The notes beneath the pieces were generated by a model. It did not search any database and had not been told where the DNA came from. It saw nothing but the letters and a program-made list of their open reading frames with translations. A DNA stretch of 52,986 bases, from contig JAAYVH010000104.1 of assembly GCA_012517255.1 (NCBI GenBank), forward strand, positions 1 through 52,986, in the 5' to 3' direction. Shown here piece after piece: positions 33,245-41,753 of the stretch. Numbering within the stretch: the stretch's first letter is position 1; every line of letters begins with the position of its first letter. The stretch is from Chthonomonadales bacterium (GTDB lineage Bacteria > Armatimonadota > Chthonomonadetes > Chthonomonadales > CAJBBX01). Made by a program: the position numbers and the translations under genes.

Positions 33245-34736
33245 GCGCGGGCCCGCGATGCCGCTGGTCTCGCTGGCCCTCGCGCTGTCTCTGACCCATC
33301 CTGCGCTCGCGCAGGCGGGCGGTGAACCATCCGCAAGCTCGCCGAACAGGATCGGCATCAGTCTGGCAGTCGTTGTCGTGCTGATCGTGGTCAACGGTCT
33401 ATTCTCCATGGCCGAGGCTGCGTTCCTGACGGTCAGGCGGACGCGTATCGAACAGCTCGTGGAAGAAGGCAATCGCTCGGCCCGCCTGGTGGCGGACATG
33501 CTGGCCGAGCCGACCCGCACGCTCTCGACGATCCAGGTCGGCATCACGTGCATAGGGTTGTTCACGGGCGGCGCCGCTGCAGACGTAGTCGTCGGTCCAT
33601 TCGCCCGGTGGCTCGTGCGCGTGTCGCCCCTCGCAATGGATCCGACGTACGTACAGGCGTTCGCGTTCGTTGTGGTGATGGTGAGCGTGACGTTGGTCAC
33701 GCTGATCCTCGGTGAGATTACGCCCAAGAGCCTGGCGGTGCAACGGGCCGAGCCGATCGTGCTCGTGGCGGCCTATCCACTGCGCGCCGTTCAGGTGCTG
33801 GCTCTTCCGGCTGTGACGCTTGTCACGCGCCTGTCGGACATGCTGGTGCGGCCTTTCGGCGGTAAAGCGGCGTTCCATCCGACGGCGATGAGTCAGGAAG
33901 AACTCAAGCTGATGGTGGAGCAGAGCGAGGAATACGGCGTCATCGAACCGCAGGAAAAGGAGATGATCCACTCGATCTTCGAGTTCAGCGACACGCCTGT
34001 TCGCCGCGTGATGACGCCTCGTCTGGATATCACGGCCGTATCGGCCGACGCCCCGGTGCTCAAAGTGCTCGAAGCCGTTAAGACGTCCGGCCATTCTCGG
34101 CTTCCCGTCTACGAGGGTGATCTCGATCAGATCGTCGGCATCATCCATGCGAAGGACGCCATTGATACGCTGCTCGGCTCGGGCAACGGCAACCCCCTGG
34201 CGCCAAAACCGTCCGATCTGACGGTTCGGGACCTCATGCGCCCCCCGTTCTTCGTTCCGGAGAGCAAGCGCGTGGACGACTTGCTGACCGACTTTCGGCG
34301 GAACAAGGTCCATCTGGCGGTGGTCCGCGATGAGTACGGGACGGTGGTCGGGGTGGTCACCATTGAGGACCTGCTCGAGGAGATCGTGGGCGAAATACAG
34401 GACGAGTATGATACCGAGGAGCCCGAGGTCACGCAGCTAGACGAAGCCACGATGCTGGTGGACGCGAAGATGACCGTGGCCGATTTCAACGAGCGCATGG
34501 GTTCAGACCTGCCCATCGAGGAGGCTGACACCATCGGAGGATTCGTCTTCGGTTTGCTGGGACACCAGCCGGAAAAGAGCGAGGAAGTGACGTGGGCTGA
34601 GTTCACCTTCCGCGTCGAAGCCACGGACGGACGCCGGGTACAGAAGGTCCTCATAACGCGAAGGCCTGGTTCCCCGGAGGGCGAGGCGGAGAGCGGCGGA
34701 GAACGAAGCACCAGAGAGCCAGAGGTGGAAGAATGA
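33213..34736 (+). CDS. CNNM/CorC-type membrane protein with CBS pair (hemolysin family)
   Basis: A 507-residue protein: signal-like N-terminus, DUF21/CNNM transmembrane domain (about 45-215, with FSMAEAAFLTVRRTRIEQLV and the metal-site region GEITPKSLAVQRAEP), a CBS pair (about 265-400, RRVMTPRLDITAV and VRDEYGTVVGVVTIEDLLEE), and a C-terminal CorC_HlyC domain (TIGGFVFGLLGHQPEKSEEV). CNNM proteins export magnesium or sodium; hemolysin is an old label. The start is a TTG with a clear SD (GGAGGA, 6-nt spacer), inside the 3' end of the previous gene (32-nt overlap). It overlaps the next gene by 4 nt. Confidence 0.9.
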   Translation: MDESDCDPQRRRGPAMPLVSLALALSLTHPALAQAGGEPSASSPNRIGISLAVVVVLIVVNGLFSMAEAAFLTVRRTRIEQLVEEGNRSARLVADMLAEPTRTLSTIQVGITCIGLFTGGAAADVVVGPFARWLVRVSPLAMDPTYVQAFAFVVVMVSVTLVTLILGEITPKSLAVQRAEPIVLVAAYPLRAVQVLALPAVTLVTRLSDMLVRPFGGKAAFHPTAMSQEELKLMVEQSEEYGVIEPQEKEMIHSIFEFSDTPVRRVMTPRLDITAVSADAPVLKVLEAVKTSGHSRLPVYEGDLDQIVGIIHAKDAIDTLLGSGNGNPLAPKPSDLTVRDLMRPPFFVPESKRVDDLLTDFRRNKVHLAVVRDEYGTVVGVVTIEDLLEEIVGEIQDEYDTEEPEVTQLDEATMLVDAKMTVADFNERMGSDLPIEEADTIGGFVFGLLGHQPEKSEEVTWAEFTFRVEATDGRRVQKVLITRRPGSPEGEAESGGERSTREPEVEE

Positions 34737-35266
34737 GCGTCCCGACAGCGGACAGCTACGATGGGCGGTCGCGCGTTTCGGGCAAGCGGTTCGTGACATG
34801 GATGCTGGTCGTCCTGGGCATCGGCGCGCTCGCCAGTTATGCGTACTGGCGCTTCGTCTTCTACCCCACCACGCCCCAGTATGCGCTCGGCGTGTTCCTC
34901 GATGCCGTCATCGAGCGAGACTACGCCACGGCGTACAGCCGGCTGTATGTGACCGCGCCCGTCAAGCTCGTGATTCCGACGGCGAAGGCGCTGGAACAGA
35001 TTGGCGAAAACGCCGGAGGAATCATCCCGCGCTTGAAGCAGTACCGCCTCGGGAAGACGGTCCGGACAGAGGAGGGCGCGACGGTGGAAACCATTCTCAT
35101 CGCCGCAGTTGGCGACGAAGGAACCGGGGCGCCGAGGACCGAGGCGACGGACGTCACGGTTGAGATGCGCAGGGACGAAGGCAGGTGGAAAGTGGATGCC
35201 GGCTGGGCGCTGCGGGAGGCGGTGAAACGGGGCGGCGCCGAGCTACTTCGGTCGCTGTTCCAGTGA
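34733..35266 (+). CDS. Hypothetical protein with transmembrane helix and NTF2-like domain
   Basis: A 177-residue protein of unknown function. One helix (WMLVVLGIGALASYAYWRFVFY, about 23-44) anchors a domain that starts PQYALGVFLDAVIERDYATA, the alpha-helical entry of DUF4878/NTF2-like folds, then RLKQYRLGKTVRTEEGA and a final RDEGRWKVDAGWAL strand. Such domains often bind ligands in lipoproteins. It overlaps the CNNM gene by 4 nt; its end overlaps the convergent gene by 24 nt. Confidence 0.65.
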   Translation: MSVPTADSYDGRSRVSGKRFVTWMLVVLGIGALASYAYWRFVFYPTTPQYALGVFLDAVIERDYATAYSRLYVTAPVKLVIPTAKALEQIGENAGGIIPRLKQYRLGKTVRTEEGATVETILIAAVGDEGTGAPRTEATDVTVEMRRDEGRWKVDAGWALREAVKRGGAELLRSLFQ

Positions 35267-35833
35267 CTTGCCGGTCGAGAGAGTCTCGGTCACGTCCGGC
35301 ATCCGTGGGGCCGGCTTGCTGTCGGTGATCTCGGCCACCACCAGCCACTTGCCAGCCTTGCGGTAGAGTACGAGCTCCGCCAGCGTCTCCCCCGCATCGG
35401 GTGACGCGGGAGGCTTGAGCACGAACACCACGGTCGCCGTGTCGCCCCCTACGAAGCGAATGTCCGCGTCGTCAAAGATGGCGAGCATGTTCGAGAGAAC
35501 CTGCTTCCGCTCTGCATCGCTGAGGGATGCTCCCCTACCCCGGCGGGCTATGTCGGCCACCAGCGCACGGAGGGTCTTCTCGTCGCGCTGCACGCCCGTG
35601 CCGTTGCGCAGGGCATAGAGCGGAAACGCCACGGCTGCGGCGCACATGTCAGCGTCGCCGAGCACCATGCCGGCGTAGTAGCGAAACGCAGCCTGCCGAA
35701 CCGCCTTTTCGTCTTGCTCCCCCTGGCGGTCGCCGGCGATCTGGGCGCTAACGAGGGCGCCCCCGAACACGGCCAGCGCTGCGCATGCGGCCAGGATTCG
35801 AGCGTGCAGCCCCCCAGTAATCCTTACGGACAT
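35243..35833 (-). CDS. Hypothetical exported protein, NTF2-like
   Basis: A 196-residue protein with a signal peptide (ILAACAALAVFGGALVSAQ, about 13-31) and a C-terminal half of beta strands (IRFVGGDTATVVFVLKPP, AELVLYRKAGKWLVVAEITD), which again resembles an NTF2-like or SnoaL-type domain. A helical pair before it begins AVRQAAFRYYAGMVLGDADM. No catalytic motif is visible. It follows trkA by 12 nt on the same strand and may be part of that operon, or be its own unit. Confidence 0.6.
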   Translation of the reverse strand: MSVRITGGLHARILAACAALAVFGGALVSAQIAGDRQGEQDEKAVRQAAFRYYAGMVLGDADMCAAAVAFPLYALRNGTGVQRDEKTLRALVADIARRGRGASLSDAERKQVLSNMLAIFDDADIRFVGGDTATVVFVLKPPASPDAGETLAELVLYRKAGKWLVVAEITDSKPAPRMPDVTETLSTGKSLEQRPK

Positions 35834-35845
35834 TCTCGTTTCGGC

Positions 35846-36511
35846 CTATGCTATGTCTTCAGCGAACACGCGCCGCAGATCGTTTTCTTTGTCTGCCTGA
35901 ACCAGAGCGATCACGGTGTCGCCCGGCTCGAAGCGAGTATCAGGCCCGGGCAACATGGCCTGATCCGACCGAATCACGCACACGATGAGCGCTCCCTGTG
36001 GCAGATTCGCATCTTGCAGGCGCTTGTCCAGCACCCGTGAGTCCGGCCGAATCTCGATCTCGACCACTTCGAGGTTGCCGCGTTTGAGCGCTGCCACCGG
36101 AATGACGTCGCCTGTCTGCAGCTCCTGCTCGATCAGGTTATAGATGATCTTGGTGGAGCTGACCGTTGCATCCACGCCAAGCTGTTGAAACAGCGCCTCG
36201 TTGCCTGGATTGTTCACCCGGGCAATGGTTCTCGGCACATTGAACATGCGCTTGGCCATCTGGCACACCACGAGGTTGTCCTCGTCATCACCGGTTGCCG
36301 CGACGACCACGTCTGCCCGCGCAGTGCCCGCTTCCTCCAACAGGCGCACTTCACAGCCGTCGCCCTGAACTGCGATCTCGCCGAGCTCCTCGGAAATGAC
36401 GCGATGGACCTGGCGATCCTTCTCCATGAGGAGGATCTCATGGGCCGAGGACGACAGCGCCTTCGCGAGGAAGTAGCCGACATTGCCTCCGCCAACAATC
36501 ACGATGTACAC
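35846..36511 (-). CDS. trkA: TrkA/KtrA-family potassium uptake regulatory protein
   Basis: A 221-residue RCK protein with an N-terminal NAD-binding TrkA_N domain (VGGGNVGYFLAKAL, then the acidic LLMEKDR end of strand 2) and a C-terminal TrkA_C domain (about 130-221; NLEVVEIEIRPDSRVLDKRL). Such proteins gate potassium transporters through nucleotide binding. GTG start with an excellent SD (GGAGGAGA). It follows a second trkA-like gene by 27 nt and both lie downstream of the KimA-like permease. Confidence 0.9.
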   Translation of the reverse strand: MYIVIVGGGNVGYFLAKALSSSAHEILLMEKDRQVHRVISEELGEIAVQGDGCEVRLLEEAGTARADVVVAATGDDEDNLVVCQMAKRMFNVPRTIARVNNPGNEALFQQLGVDATVSSTKIIYNLIEQELQTGDVIPVAALKRGNLEVVEIEIRPDSRVLDKRLQDANLPQGALIVCVIRSDQAMLPGPDTRFEPGDTVIALVQADKENDLRRVFAEDIA

Positions 36512-36538
36512 GGTAGCTCTCCTCCGGAATGTCCCGCG

Positions 36539-36991
36539 TCAGATGTTCATCCCAACATACTGCTGATTGTAGTCCTGTTCGATGGCCCACCGGTCCTCGA
36601 CGAGGAAGTCGCGCACCAGCCCCGAAATGATCGTCGGCGAACAGATGGTGATAATGCCCATCTGCCGGTACGCGTCCGCCCGTATCGGATCGTTGATGCG
36701 AGTCAGGACACGAGGAACCTTGTACACATGCTTGGCGATCTGAGCGCTCATGATGTTCCGATTGTCGCCTTGCGTGACCGACACGAACACGTCGCAGCTC
36801 TTGATCCCAGCCCGTTCCAGGATGTCGCGATCGAGGCCGTTGCCCACAATGCGCTGACCGCGGAACTTGCTTCCGAGGCGTCGAAACGCCTCCCCCGTAA
36901 GATCTATGACGGTGACGTTGTGGCCGTCGTGGTAGAGCCGGCGCGCGAGCGTCGAACCAACCCGGCCGCAGCCCAAAATGATAACGTTCAT
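36539..36991 (-). CDS. TrkA_N-domain protein lacking TrkA_C
   Basis: A 150-residue protein with a single RCK-N domain: MNVIILGCGRVGSTLARRL, then VTVIDLTGEAFRRLG and a full set of Rossmann strands to IITICSPTIISGLV. The ligand-binding TrkA_C half is absent, and it ends with a short tail (DRWAIEQDYNQQYVGMNI). It probably forms a heteromeric ring with the TrkA that follows. SD AGGAG, 5-nt spacer. It sits 89 nt after the STAS-USP gene; the gap holds nothing evident. Confidence 0.82.
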   Translation of the reverse strand: MNVIILGCGRVGSTLARRLYHDGHNVTVIDLTGEAFRRLGSKFRGQRIVGNGLDRDILERAGIKSCDVFVSVTQGDNRNIMSAQIAKHVYKVPRVLTRINDPIRADAYRQMGIITICSPTIISGLVRDFLVEDRWAIEQDYNQQYVGMNI

Positions 36992-37080
36992 GGTGCTCCT
37001 ATCCCCGGCACACGGCTCGCCGGGCCGTTCGGACTACTTGCGACTCACTCTCCTGCCGACGCTGGCGCCCCCGCTGGCCC

Positions 37081-37884
37081 TCAGGATGTGTGCGCGACGT
37101 CTGAAGGCTCTGTCTGCTCGGCAAAGCGGCGCGCAACCAGCACGTCGCACGGCGCCTTGCGCAGCAGATAGTCCGTCAGTTCGAGTTCGGATTCGTCGTC
37201 AGGCTTCGGCATCGCGATGGCCACGACAACCACCCGAGCCTCATACTGTGTCAGCACGGCCAGCAGACCGTCGCGACGGTCTCGAACCCGTGCCATGTGA
37301 ACCGCGCACGCGAGACCATGCTGTCTGGCCAGCGCGACCGCCTCGAAGGCCGTGCGCTGCGCTGCCGCCTCTTCATCAGGCTGGGGGGCGCTGAGCGGCA
37401 ACTGGCGCGCGACTACGACAAAGGTGGCGATGCCCACAGGCAGATGACGCTCACGACTGACCAGCGCTGCCAGTCTGATTGCCGCCGCAACATCCACGCC
37501 GGGTATCACGGGCACGATGATCGCGCCCTTCGGTATCTCGTCAGCGCATGTCAGGTCGCTGCGAAGGGATTCACGCGCCTCTTCCACCGACATGGACAGC
37601 GCGATCTGCGACCGGACCCCCGGCACGGTCTTCAACACGTCCAGAACAGATTGCGGCAGGTTGCAGACGACTATGCGCGCGCCTGCAGACTGGATGTCCT
37701 TGACGGCGTCCAGAAAGGTCCGTGCTCCCTCTTCGGTCACCGTCACGAGCTCGCCGCCATCAATCAGAATGCCTTCAGGGTGCTCCTTCAAGAGGACCAT
37801 CGCTGCCGCTTTGATGGTGAGCCACTGATTGCGAACGAGCGATCCCGAGAGCTTGACGGTGTCGTCCTTGGTGTAGACAATCAC
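37081..37884 (-). CDS. STAS-USP fusion protein
   Basis: A 267-residue soluble protein. Residues 1-108 resemble a STAS domain: VKLSGSLVRNQWLTIKA, then GILIDGGELVTVTEEGA, whose phosphorylated Ser position is occupied by Thr/Val, then ARIVVCNLPQSVLDVL. Residues of about 120-255 are a universal stress protein-like domain (IIVPVIPGVDVAAAIRLAAL to APCDVLVARRF), without a clear nucleotide-binding Gly-rich loop. Both domain types occur as regulators of membrane transporters, so control of the adjacent KimA-like permease is a sensible inference. It starts at a GTG, 84 nt after kimA. Confidence 0.68.
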   Translation of the reverse strand: MIVYTKDDTVKLSGSLVRNQWLTIKAAAMVLLKEHPEGILIDGGELVTVTEEGARTFLDAVKDIQSAGARIVVCNLPQSVLDVLKTVPGVRSQIALSMSVEEARESLRSDLTCADEIPKGAIIVPVIPGVDVAAAIRLAALVSRERHLPVGIATFVVVARQLPLSAPQPDEEAAAQRTAFEAVALARQHGLACAVHMARVRDRRDGLLAVLTQYEARVVVVAIAMPKPDDESELELTDYLLRKAPCDVLVARRFAEQTEPSDVAHTS

Positions 37885-37968
37885 GGTGACTTCATCATCT
37901 TCTGCCGGGCCCTCCGGCTATTGGCTTGCGCCATATCTGGCATCCCGAGTGTTCCCCGCCGATCCTGC

Positions 37969-39963
37969 TCAGTTTCCGTTGTTGGCGGACCCGTTCTCGG
38001 TCCGCATCCGGTTCGGATGATACCGGAAGTTGCTCACAATGACTCCGGGCAGATGCCCGAGGTAGTGCTTCACGAGGAAGCCATTGGCGTTGTGCAGCGC
38101 GGCATGATACCACTTCCCCGGGTCGAACTCAGGCACAATCACAGTGACAATATGATCGTCCCGCTCACGTCGGACCTCGTTCAGATAAGTTAGCAGCGGA
38201 CCGATGAGCGATCGGTAGGGCGACGGCAGAATCACCAACGGGATCTCATCGCCGACGTACTCGTCCCACTCCCGTACGAGTCTTGGGGTGTCGTCGGGGT
38301 TGTCCTCCACGTGGATGGCGCGGCAGTCTGGCGACAGAGACCTCGCATACTGAAGGGCGGGGAAGATGCCCCTGTGGAGCGTCGGAACCAGCAAGAGCAC
38401 GGTGTTGGTTATGTCACTCGTGTCAGGCTTGAAGTTGATGATGGATAGATCGCGCCTGCATCGCTCGTAGTGACGGTTGATCCCTCGGAAGAGCCATACG
38501 AGCGCTGCTCCGACAAACAGCACGATCCACGCGCCTTCGGGCCCCTTCTCGACGGCGATGATAGTCAGTACGATGGCTGTCGCGCACGTTCCGACGAAGT
38601 TGATGGCGAACTTCACCCGCCATCGAGGCCCGCGCTGCGTTAGCCACCGCTTGCACATACCGCCCTGAGAAAGCGTGAAGGCGGTGAAGACACCAACCGC
38701 GTAGAGCGGGATCAGGCCCTCGACGCTGCCGCGAAACGCGACAACAAGCAACGCGGCAGCTAACCCCAGTAGTACGATGCCGTTGGAATAGACCAGCTTG
38801 TCGCCTCGATTTGCGAGCTGACGCGGCAGCAAACGATCGCGAGACATGATGGATGCCAGCGTGGGAAAGCCGGCGAAGCTGGTGTTGGCAGCGAGAACCA
38901 GAATGATGGTAGTCGAGAACTGCATCACATAGTAGAGCCCGACGCGGAACGGCGATCCGGTCTTGCCGAACACTGCCGCCGACAACTGATCAATGACCGG
39001 CATCGCGCGACTGTGGCCGACCTCCCAGTAGACTATGTGGAGATTGGCGCTCAGATACGATATGCCCATGAAGAGGAACGCGAGGATCGCCGCCATCCAA
39101 ATGAGCGTGATGCCCGCATTGCGCGAAACCGGCTCACGGAACGCGGGCACCGTGTCGCTGATTGCCTCGGTTCCGGTCATGGCGGCGCACCCGTTGGCGA
39201 AGGCCTTGAGCACGAGCAAGACGATTCCGTAGCCCGCAAGATCCAGCGGCGGCCTGCGCGCAAACTCGGGCATCTCGCGGTTCACCGCATCGGCGTGGAT
39301 CTCCCAACCTATGAACGGACCGAACGCCCCGAGCAGGATCATCGTGCTGGCCATTGTGACGAACAGGTATGTGGGAATGGCGAAGACGGTGCCGCTCTCC
39401 TTCAGGCCGCGAAGGTTGGCCAGCGTCAGGCCGACGATAAACAGCAGACACACTTCCACCGTATGGTCGGAGAAACGGTTCAGCAGCGGCGTGGCCAGCA
39501 AGTTCTGAACGCCTGCGGCGATGGAGACTGCCACCGTCAGGACGTAGTCTATCAGCAAGGCTGCACCGGCAACCAACCCGAAGTTGATACCGAGGCTGGT
39601 ACGCGTCACGATGTACGACCCGCCTCCGCCTGGAAAGGCGAAGATCACCTGCCAGTAGGAGACCACGACGATCGCGAGCAGGAGGATGATGGCAGCCGTG
39701 ACGTTCAGCGTGAGGCGCGAGTAGAGCTCCTTGTGTTCGCTGGTCCATAGCCCGGCAGCAGCCAGCACCAGGATAATCTGCTGCGTGGCATACGCAACCG
39801 ACGAGATCGCGTCTGAAGCGAACACAGGCAGCGCCACGATCTTGGGCAGTTTCGTGTGCTCCTGATGCTCGGTTGGAATGGGCCGTCCGAACAGCAGCAG
39901 ACGCAAGGGGTTGATCGCTGGACGCTCGGGTCGCCGCAGCCCGGTACGCACGGCGCTAGGCAT
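37969..39963 (-). CDS. KimA-like potassium/amino-acid-type APC permease
   Basis: A 664-residue APC-superfamily transporter with 12 helices. The N-terminal signature, FGRPIPTEHQEHTKLPKIVA followed by FASDAISSVAYATQQIILVL, is that of KimA, the high-affinity potassium importer, in which the Asp and Tyr seen here help form the ion sites. The C-terminal soluble domain (about 490-664) is USP-like, where c-di-AMP binds in characterised KimA. The start at 39963 is supported by a good SD (GGAGGA, 5-nt spacer). Trk genes downstream on the same strand strengthen the potassium assignment. An amino acid permease is the alternative. Confidence 0.82.
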   Translation of the reverse strand: MPSAVRTGLRRPERPAINPLRLLLFGRPIPTEHQEHTKLPKIVALPVFASDAISSVAYATQQIILVLAAAGLWTSEHKELYSRLTLNVTAAIILLLAIVVVSYWQVIFAFPGGGGSYIVTRTSLGINFGLVAGAALLIDYVLTVAVSIAAGVQNLLATPLLNRFSDHTVEVCLLFIVGLTLANLRGLKESGTVFAIPTYLFVTMASTMILLGAFGPFIGWEIHADAVNREMPEFARRPPLDLAGYGIVLLVLKAFANGCAAMTGTEAISDTVPAFREPVSRNAGITLIWMAAILAFLFMGISYLSANLHIVYWEVGHSRAMPVIDQLSAAVFGKTGSPFRVGLYYVMQFSTTIILVLAANTSFAGFPTLASIMSRDRLLPRQLANRGDKLVYSNGIVLLGLAAALLVVAFRGSVEGLIPLYAVGVFTAFTLSQGGMCKRWLTQRGPRWRVKFAINFVGTCATAIVLTIIAVEKGPEGAWIVLFVGAALVWLFRGINRHYERCRRDLSIINFKPDTSDITNTVLLLVPTLHRGIFPALQYARSLSPDCRAIHVEDNPDDTPRLVREWDEYVGDEIPLVILPSPYRSLIGPLLTYLNEVRRERDDHIVTVIVPEFDPGKWYHAALHNANGFLVKHYLGHLPGVIVSNFRYHPNRMRTENGSANNGN

Positions 39964-40187
39964 GGACTTCCTCCATCCAGCGTGACTCATTCGCGTTCAT
40001 GGTTACCATGGGAGCGGTTCCACGCCACCCGCGTCGTAGCTGCAGTACGCTGCGGATGTGGGGGGTGTGTTGCGGGTACCGGGCACGGATGTTGTCATGG
40101 CAGGAAGCTCTGGACCGGACCTGTCACGAGGTGGCGTCGCATCATAGCGATCCGTCGGCAGAAACATCGTATCCCAGACCGGCAGAG

Positions 40188-40193
40188 TATACT
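40188..40193 (+). promoter_or_regulatory. -10 box for a probably leaderless transcript
   Basis: TATACT lies seven bases before the ATG at 40200, so transcription would begin at or next to the A of the start codon. No SD is present in that gap, and no -35 hexamer is recognisable. The gene is therefore probably leaderless. Confidence 0.5.
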
Positions 40194-40199
40194 TCCCGC

Positions 40200-41753
40200 A
40201 TGCTCACTTGTCAAACCGCCTTGCCGCTCGCCGATGACCAGCCCGTGCGCGCGCTCAAGCTCCATCATACCGACAATGTAGCCGTCGTACTCGGGCCCGT
40301 AAGAACCGGGCAGATGGTCTTAACAGGGGATGAGACGCTGCGCGCCGTTGAGGATCTTCCGCGCGGCCACAAGATCGCACTCCGCGCCATTCACACGGGA
40401 GACTCGGTCCGCAAGTACGGGGAGATCATCGGCTCTGCGACCAGTAACATCGCCGAGGGGCAATGGGTGCATTCGCACAATCTGAGTGCAGGCAAGTTGC
40501 AGCGGATATTGCCCGACTCGCATGCGCAGACCCTGACGGTCGGCGGCGACGATGGCGTTCGGTTCATGGGATACCGGCGAGCTGACGGTCGTGTCGGAAC
40601 GCGCAACACGCTGGCCGTGATCTCCACGGTGAACTGCTCGGCGGATGCCGCTCTTCTGATCGCGTCTCGGGCACGCGCGGAACTCCTGCCGAGATACCCC
40701 CGTCTGGATGACGTCTTCGCCGTAACGCACAAAGGCGGATGCGGTGTGCCGATCGGCGGAGCGACTCACACCGTGCTTCTGCGGTGCCTGACAGGGATGG
40801 CCACCCACCCCAACGTTGGCGGAGCGCTCGTCATAGGCCTCGGGTGCGAGGTCGTGAGCCCTCGGGAGGTTGCCGCAACGGCCGAGGCCATGGGCGTGCC
40901 CTGCGCCACCCTCAGCGTTCAGGACGCCGGAGGTGTCGGCAAGGCCGTTTGCCGCGGCATGGAGATGCTGGAGCCCCTGGCCCGTCAGGCCAACGACGCC
41001 GAACGCGCACCGTGCCGCCTCAGCGACCTCGTCGTGGGAACGAACTGCGGCGGCTCGGATGCCTATTCCGGTATCACCGCCAATCCGCTCCTTGGCCGAG
41101 TCGGGGATCACGTAGTCGCGGCAGGAGGACGCTGGGCGCTGGCCGAGAGCCCCGAGACCTGCGGCGCAGAGCACATTCTGGCCCGAAGGGCCGTTTCCCG
41201 CGATGTTGCGCGCCGCCTCTACGATGTGATGGACCGATGGGACGCCTACACGGCTGCGTACGGCGCCAGCGTGGACAACAATCCGGCCCCGGGCAATAAG
41301 GAAGGCGGCATCACCACGATCTACGAGAAGGCGCTCGGAGCCGTGATGAAAGGCGGCCAATCGCCGCTTGCCGACGTGAAGCAATACGCCGAGCCGATCA
41401 CCGAGACAGGGCTGACGTTCATGGATACGCCGGGCATGGATGATGTGTCGGTCACAGGTCTTGTTGCGGGCGGCTGCAATCTCATCGCCTTCACAACCGG
41501 CAGAGGATCGTGTCTGGCATTCAAGCCGGTGCCCGTGGTCAAGATCGCCACGACGTCGGACCTGTTTGGCCGCATGCGATCGGACATGGACTTCGATGCG
41601 GGCGCCATTCTACAGGGCGTTCCGATGGACGAAGCCGCTCTGGCGCTCCTGAACCTGCTGGCTGCCGTGGCGGGCGGCCAGAAAACCGCCGGTGAGACGC
41701 AGGGGCTCGGGGAACATACGTTCGCGCCATGGGAACTGGGCCCCACGCTTTGA
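40200..41753 (+). CDS. UxaA-family (altronate dehydratase-like) hydrolyase
   Basis: A 517-residue enzyme. An N-terminal SAF domain (about 1-95; HHTDNVAVVL, then LTGDETLRAVEDLPRGHKIA) is followed by the GD_AH_C catalytic domain, with THKGGCGVPIGGATHTVLL and GLGCEVVSPREV, NTNCGGSDA-like and NKEGGITTIYEKALG motifs. Family members remove water from altronate or galactarate with an Fe2+ site. No companion uronate genes are seen here, so the exact substrate is unknown. No SD is present; transcription probably begins at the ATG (see the TATACT at 40188). An open frame upstream to 39999 has no support. The next gene overlaps it by 25 nt. Confidence 0.85.
   Translation: MLTCQTALPLADDQPVRALKLHHTDNVAVVLGPVRTGQMVLTGDETLRAVEDLPRGHKIALRAIHTGDSVRKYGEIIGSATSNIAEGQWVHSHNLSAGKLQRILPDSHAQTLTVGGDDGVRFMGYRRADGRVGTRNTLAVISTVNCSADAALLIASRARAELLPRYPRLDDVFAVTHKGGCGVPIGGATHTVLLRCLTGMATHPNVGGALVIGLGCEVVSPREVAATAEAMGVPCATLSVQDAGGVGKAVCRGMEMLEPLARQANDAERAPCRLSDLVVGTNCGGSDAYSGITANPLLGRVGDHVVAAGGRWALAESPETCGAEHILARRAVSRDVARRLYDVMDRWDAYTAAYGASVDNNPAPGNKEGGITTIYEKALGAVMKGGQSPLADVKQYAEPITETGLTFMDTPGMDDVSVTGLVAGGCNLIAFTTGRGSCLAFKPVPVVKIATTSDLFGRMRSDMDFDAGAILQGVPMDEAALALLNLLAAVAGGQKTAGETQGLGEHTFAPWELGPTL

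Noticed and set aside
37969-39963. Annotation of the APC protein as a plain amino acid permease.
   Set aside because: The N-terminal signature and USP-like C-terminus match KimA better, and Trk genes adjoin. Amino acid transport remains a minor alternative.
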